A stretch of DNA of 34,218 nt from Actinomycetota bacterium (GTDB lineage: Bacteria > Actinomycetota > Thermoleophilia > Miltoncostaeales > Miltoncostaeaceae). Each line of letters starts with the position of its first letter. The first letter of the stretch is position 1. The notes below the pieces were generated by a model. That model was given only the letters and a program-made list of their open reading frames with translations. It did not search any database and was not told the origin of the DNA. Positions 31,477 to 34,218 of the stretch are shown piece by piece. The DNA is taken from the NCBI GenBank assembly GCA_947475125.1, contig CANJMX010000003.1:1-34218 (forward strand), given 5' to 3'. Made by a program: the position numbers and the translations under genes.

Positions 31477-31990
31477 CGCCACCCGACAGTACGAGCGCGG
31501 TCACCAGCAGAATGGCGCCGGCCACGACACCGATATCGGCCACGTTGAATGGCGGCCAGGGACCGATGGCGATGAAGTCGGTCACGCCATCGCGAAACAC
31601 GCGGTCGATCAGGTTGCCGATGCTCCCGCCGAGGAGCAGTCCCCCACCGATGGGCACCAGGGCGTGCCGGCCCGCAAAGCCCACCAGCAGCACCGCGATC
31701 ACGCCGATCGCGACGAGGGTGAGCACCGAAACCACTGCCTGATTTCCGGGAAAGAGACTGAACGCGATCCCGGTGTTGACGGTATCCACCAGATGTACGC
31801 CCGGAAGAACGTCAACCGTGTCCCCCACCGGGATGGTGGCGCGGACGATGACCTTGGTCAGTTGGTCAAGCGCGATGACCGACGCCGCAATGAGGGCCAT
31901 CAATATGTATCGGTACCCGGCCTCGCGCCGCACCCGCCGCTCGATTGCCTGGGATATCGCCGTTCGTCTCGCGTGATCCGGGCCGTTCAC
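31469..31990 (-). CDS. lspA: Lipoprotein signal peptidase (SPase II)
   Basis: A 173-aa inner-membrane aspartyl protease that cuts signal peptides from diacylglyceryl-prolipoproteins. Catalytic Asps D138 (GGSIGNLIDRVFRDGVTDFI) and D152 (PFNVADIGVVAG); VNTGIAFSLF is the family's NxGxAF block. Four TM helices, preceded by an Arg-rich cytoplasmic N-terminal extension of about 25 residues. GTG start overlaps the upstream DUF167 stop (GTGA). Confidence 0.95.
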   Translation of the reverse strand: MNGPDHARRTAISQAIERRVRREAGYRYILMALIAASVIALDQLTKVIVRATIPVGDTVDVLPGVHLVDTVNTGIAFSLFPGNQAVVSVLTLVAIGVIAVLLVGFAGRHALVPIGGGLLLGGSIGNLIDRVFRDGVTDFIAIGPWPPFNVADIGVVAGAILLVTALVLSGGDG

Positions 31991-32301
31991 GCGATCTCTC
32001 CCGCCAGCACGGCAAACCGGGCCGTGATCTGATCGGGGTCGCCATCGATCTCGATGAGCTTGCGCGCGCCGGTCGACCCGCGGCGCAGACGGACGGCGCT
32101 CGGACGTACGCCGGCCTGCTCTGCGAGATAGGCACAGAGGGCCGCATTGGACTGGCCCTTATGCGGGGCGGCTGCGATCTGGATACGCACGGCACCATCC
32201 TGCACGCCGACCGCGCCGGTGTGACGGGAACGGGGTACCGCCTTCACGGCGACAGTCACGCCGCCCTCATGGCGGGTGACCCACTCCGGAGCGTCGGTCA
32301 C
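31987..32301 (-). CDS. DUF167 / YggU family protein
   Basis: A 104-aa YggU-like protein of unknown function. VTVAVKAVPRSRHTGAVGVQ, VRIQIAAAPHKGQSNAALCA, and LRRGSTGARKLIEIDG match the DUF167 fold (P...G.AN..L and G..SR.K). The GTG at 32301 overlaps the yggT-like stop by 4 nt (GTGA), which fixes the start; a much longer in-frame frame running through yggT and proC is discarded. Conserved partner of yggT, proC and yggS in many bacteria. Confidence 0.88.
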   Translation of the reverse strand: MTDAPEWVTRHEGGVTVAVKAVPRSRHTGAVGVQDGAVRIQIAAAPHKGQSNAALCAYLAEQAGVRPSAVRLRRGSTGARKLIEIDGDPDQITARFAVLAGEIA

Positions 32302-32570
32302 AGCGCCTCGAGCACCCTGACCACCACCACGTTGCCCACGTACAGGGCGATGAGCGCCACGATCGGCGAGAAGTCGAACATGCCGATGCTCGGGATGATG
32401 CGCCGGAACGAGCGCAGATACCACTCGGTGGATTCGTGGAAAAACGCCCACAGGGCCGACATCACGCGTCCAGTTGGGGGGTTTGGGACCCACGACAGCA
32501 GGATGCGGATGAAGATGATGACGATGAAGACTGTGAATACGGCGTTGACGTACTGCGTGAGGATGTCCAC
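32298..32570 (-). CDS. YggT family membrane protein
   Basis: A 90-aa integral membrane protein with two hydrophobic helices: VNAVFTVFIVIIFIRILLSW and FSPIVALIALYVGNVVVVRV. WVPNPPTGRVMSALWAFFHE and YLRSFRRIIPSIGMFDFSP are diagnostic for YggT. Role linked to osmotic or cell-division functions in other organisms but unsettled. GTG start 11 nt after the proC stop; the longer frame upstream is inside proC. Confidence 0.88.
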   Translation of the reverse strand: MDILTQYVNAVFTVFIVIIFIRILLSWVPNPPTGRVMSALWAFFHESTEWYLRSFRRIIPSIGMFDFSPIVALIALYVGNVVVVRVLEAL

Positions 32571-32581
32571 CGGCCCGCCGC

Positions 32582-33346
32582 CTACAGCTCGGCGGCGCGG
32601 CGGGCGGCAGCGCCCAGCGCGCGTTCCACGATGCCTGCGGCCCCTGCATCGTCCATGACCGCGATGCATGCCGCGGTGGTGCCACCCGGCGATGTCACCC
32701 GCGCCTGCAGCTCGGCGGGATCCTCGCCATCCGCCAACAGGCCGGCGGTACCGGCGATGACCGCCTGCACCATGGCACGGGCATCAGTTCGCGAAAGCCC
32801 GTGGGCGACGCCCGTGTCCTCCATCGCCTTTGCGATATAGGCCATGAACCCGGGGCCACTGCCGCCGATGGCGGTCGCAACATCGAAGAGGGCCTCATCC
32901 ATCACCACGACGGCGCCGAGGGGGGCCAGAAGGGCTCTCACGGCCGACACGGCCTCGTCGTCGAGACCCGTCGTCGCCATGGCCACGACCCCGTTGCCAT
33001 TGGCCACCGCCAGATTCGGCATCAGCCGTACCACCGGATGCCCCGGAACGGCGGCGGCGAGGCGGTCAAGCGACCAGCCCGCGGCAACCGACATCACAAC
33101 CGAGCCCACAGAAAGGCGGGGAGTGATCGCCTGGAGCGTCGCCGCGACGTCCTGGGGCTTCACTGCGACCACGACGACGTCGCAGTTCGCAGCATCGCCC
33201 GCGAGTACGCCGAGAGATGACGCCACATCCTGAGCGCGCCCGGACATCGCATCCTCAACGATGACCGTCGTGAACGGGGCGAGGCCGGCGGCGAACGCGC
33301 CGCCCATCGCCCCGACCCCAACGACGCCGATGGCGGCGGGCGTCAC
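32582..33346 (-). CDS. proC: Pyrroline-5-carboxylate reductase
   Basis: A 254-aa NAD(P)H enzyme for the last step of proline synthesis. Rossmann loop GVVGVGAMGGAFAAGL (7-22), VVVVAVKPQDV, VVRLMPNLAVANGNGVVAMA, TAIGGSGPGFMAYIAKAME, and the family signature ending QARVTSPGGTTAACIAVMDD. GTG start 4 nt after the sepF stop. Close neighbour of sepF and yggT as in many Gram-positives. Confidence 0.94.
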   Translation of the reverse strand: MTPAAIGVVGVGAMGGAFAAGLAPFTTVIVEDAMSGRAQDVASSLGVLAGDAANCDVVVVAVKPQDVAATLQAITPRLSVGSVVMSVAAGWSLDRLAAAVPGHPVVRLMPNLAVANGNGVVAMATTGLDDEAVSAVRALLAPLGAVVVMDEALFDVATAIGGSGPGFMAYIAKAMEDTGVAHGLSRTDARAMVQAVIAGTAGLLADGEDPAELQARVTSPGGTTAACIAVMDDAGAAGIVERALGAAARRAAEL

Positions 33347-33350
33347 AGAA

Positions 33351-33920
33351 TCAATACTGGTTGAAGAAACCCTTTTCGAGGAGACGCGCGCGCTCCTCGG
33401 CCGACACCTCGACGTTGCGGGGAGTCAGGAGAAATACCTTGTCCGCAATGCGGGACATCCCGCCGTCGAGCGCATACGTAAGCCCACTGGCGAAGTCGAT
33501 GAGGCGCTTCGACAGATCCGTGTCCGCCGACTGCAGGTTGAGGATCACGGGGACCGTGCCCTTGAACTTGTCAGCGATCTGCTGCGCGTCGTTGAAGGTG
33601 CGCGGGATGATGAGGTTCACCTCGACGCCACGATTGTTCCTGGGTGAGTCCACTGCGCGGATGTTCCGCGAGGGGGATGGCACGCCCGGGTCCGAGTAGA
33701 TGTCGTCGAAGTCGTCGGCGCCACGCGATGAGGATCGCCCACGCGAACGGCCACGCGACGACTGATGGTCGTCCCGCGAATGCCGGTCGTCATCGCGCAC
33801 ACGCGCATTGGTTTCCCGGTCACCACCCTCGTGCTCGTCGTACTCGTCGTATTCGTCGTAGCCGTCATCGGCCATCCCGAAATACGCCAACGTCTTCTGC
33901 CAGTAATCGTTAATCGCCAT
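33351..33920 (-). CDS. sepF: Cell division protein SepF (canonical copy)
   Basis: A 189-aa FtsZ-binding, membrane-tethering protein. N-terminal amphipathic helix (MAINDYWQKTLAYFGMADD), a long acidic/Arg-Ser linker (about 20-97), then the SepF core: VEVNLIIPRTFNDAQQIADK, VPVILNLQSADTDLSKRLID, ASGLTYALDGGMSRIADKVF, LLTPRNVEVS. The ATG directly abuts the yggS stop. The order yggS-sepF-proC-yggT is the normal one; divIVA, often next, is absent here. Confidence 0.96.
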   Translation of the reverse strand: MAINDYWQKTLAYFGMADDGYDEYDEYDEHEGGDRETNARVRDDDRHSRDDHQSSRGRSRGRSSSRGADDFDDIYSDPGVPSPSRNIRAVDSPRNNRGVEVNLIIPRTFNDAQQIADKFKGTVPVILNLQSADTDLSKRLIDFASGLTYALDGGMSRIADKVFLLTPRNVEVSAEERARLLEKGFFNQY

Positions 33921-34218
33921 CTACGGCTCCATCCGCCCTTGGTCGACGATGCCCCTCCCGACGCGCACAATGGTAGCGCCCGCCTCCACGGCAACGATGA
34001 AATCCTGCGAAGTCCCCATTGAGAGATCCCGCAGGTCATGCTCATTTCCCCATTTCAGAGCCAGCGCGTCGCGGAGCAGGCGCACTCGTTCGAACCAGGG
34101 TCGTGATGCCTCGGGGTCCTCCGCAAACGGCGGCAGCGCCATCAGCCCCCCCACTGTCACCCCGGCCATACCTGCTGCCGCCAGGGCGCTATCGAGCTCG
34201 TCGGGAATGAACCCCTGC
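33921..34218 (-). CDS. YggS/PLPBP family PLP homeostasis protein, 5' part missing
   Basis: The C-terminal about 99 residues of a YggS-type PLP-binding protein; the frame is open to the end of the window and begins upstream of it. GFIPDELDSALAAAGMAGVT, GGLMALPPFAEDPEASRPWF, LSMGTSQDFIVAVEAGATIV, and RVGRGI are family blocks (usual SMGMSxD reads SMGTSQD). An ATG at 34169 is internal. Directly followed by sepF. Confidence 0.9.
   Translation of the reverse strand, partial: QGFIPDELDSALAAAGMAGVTVGGLMALPPFAEDPEASRPWFERVRLLRDALALKWGNEHDLRDLSMGTSQDFIVAVEAGATIVRVGRGIVDQGRMEP

Noticed and set aside
32302-32685. Long upstream extension of the DUF167 frame
   Set aside because: It runs through yggT and the end of proC; the GTGA overlap at 32298-32301 gives the start.

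Overview
The window is 34 kb of GC-rich chromosome carrying almost only core and housekeeping genes. Gene content points to an actinobacterium (Actinomycetota): two SepF-type division proteins, a GarA-like FHA protein next to an FtsR-like MerR regulator, a deazaflavin (F420)-type nitroreductase-family protein, and the block yggS-sepF-proC-yggT-lspA-rluD. The short EF-Ts (202 aa) and the long Ala/Val/Glu tail on ribosomal protein S2 suggest a deep lineage such as Thermoleophilia, but that placement is inference. Neither tRNA encodes its 3' CCA. I see no insertion sequence, prophage, CRISPR array, integrase or plasmid function, and no gene-free stretch over 300 bases.

Left part (1-16749): short transcription units on both strands. 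In order: a CNNM/CorC-family membrane protein cut by the window start, tRNA-Arg(ACG), a secreted glutaminyl cyclotransferase, a small winged-helix-like protein with a DDN-type flavin/F420 protein, an AcuC-type deacetylase with a K+ channel, a DrrAB-type ABC exporter, a xi-class glutathionyl-hydroquinone-reductase-like transferase behind a Cys/His-motif protein, an Hsp15-like S4 protein, lemA-htpX, a class IV aminotransferase, two unrecognised proteins, a universal stress protein, a SepF paralogue, a DCC-family redox protein, a small membrane protein and an M32 carboxypeptidase.

Right part (16750-34218): about 17.5 kb all on the minus strand, in the order yggS, sepF, proC, yggT, DUF167, lspA, rluD | rpsB, tsf, pyrH, frr, uppS, cdsA, M42 peptidase, dxr, rseP, ispG, proS, tRNA-Pro(GGG), pgsA | FHA, ftsR-like merR, apt. 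It covers translation (S2, EF-Ts, RRF, ProRS, tRNA-Pro), envelope lipid and isoprenoid synthesis (UppS, CdsA, Dxr, IspG, PgsA), membrane proteolysis (RseP, LspA), division (SepF) and nucleotide supply (PyrH, Apt). Many junctions are 1-4 nt ATGA, GTGA or TTGA overlaps, implying translational coupling.

Gene starts fall into two classes. Genes inside operons overlap their neighbour or have a Shine-Dalgarno. Many genes that begin a transcription unit have no Shine-Dalgarno but carry a TANNNT-like -10 hexamer 6-9 nt before the start codon, the layout expected of leaderless mRNAs. I found no wholly new multi-gene system. The best leads are the 39-residue repeats in the S2 tail, the proS/tRNA-Pro/pgsA arrangement, the second SepF, and a possible leader ORF before the FHA gene.
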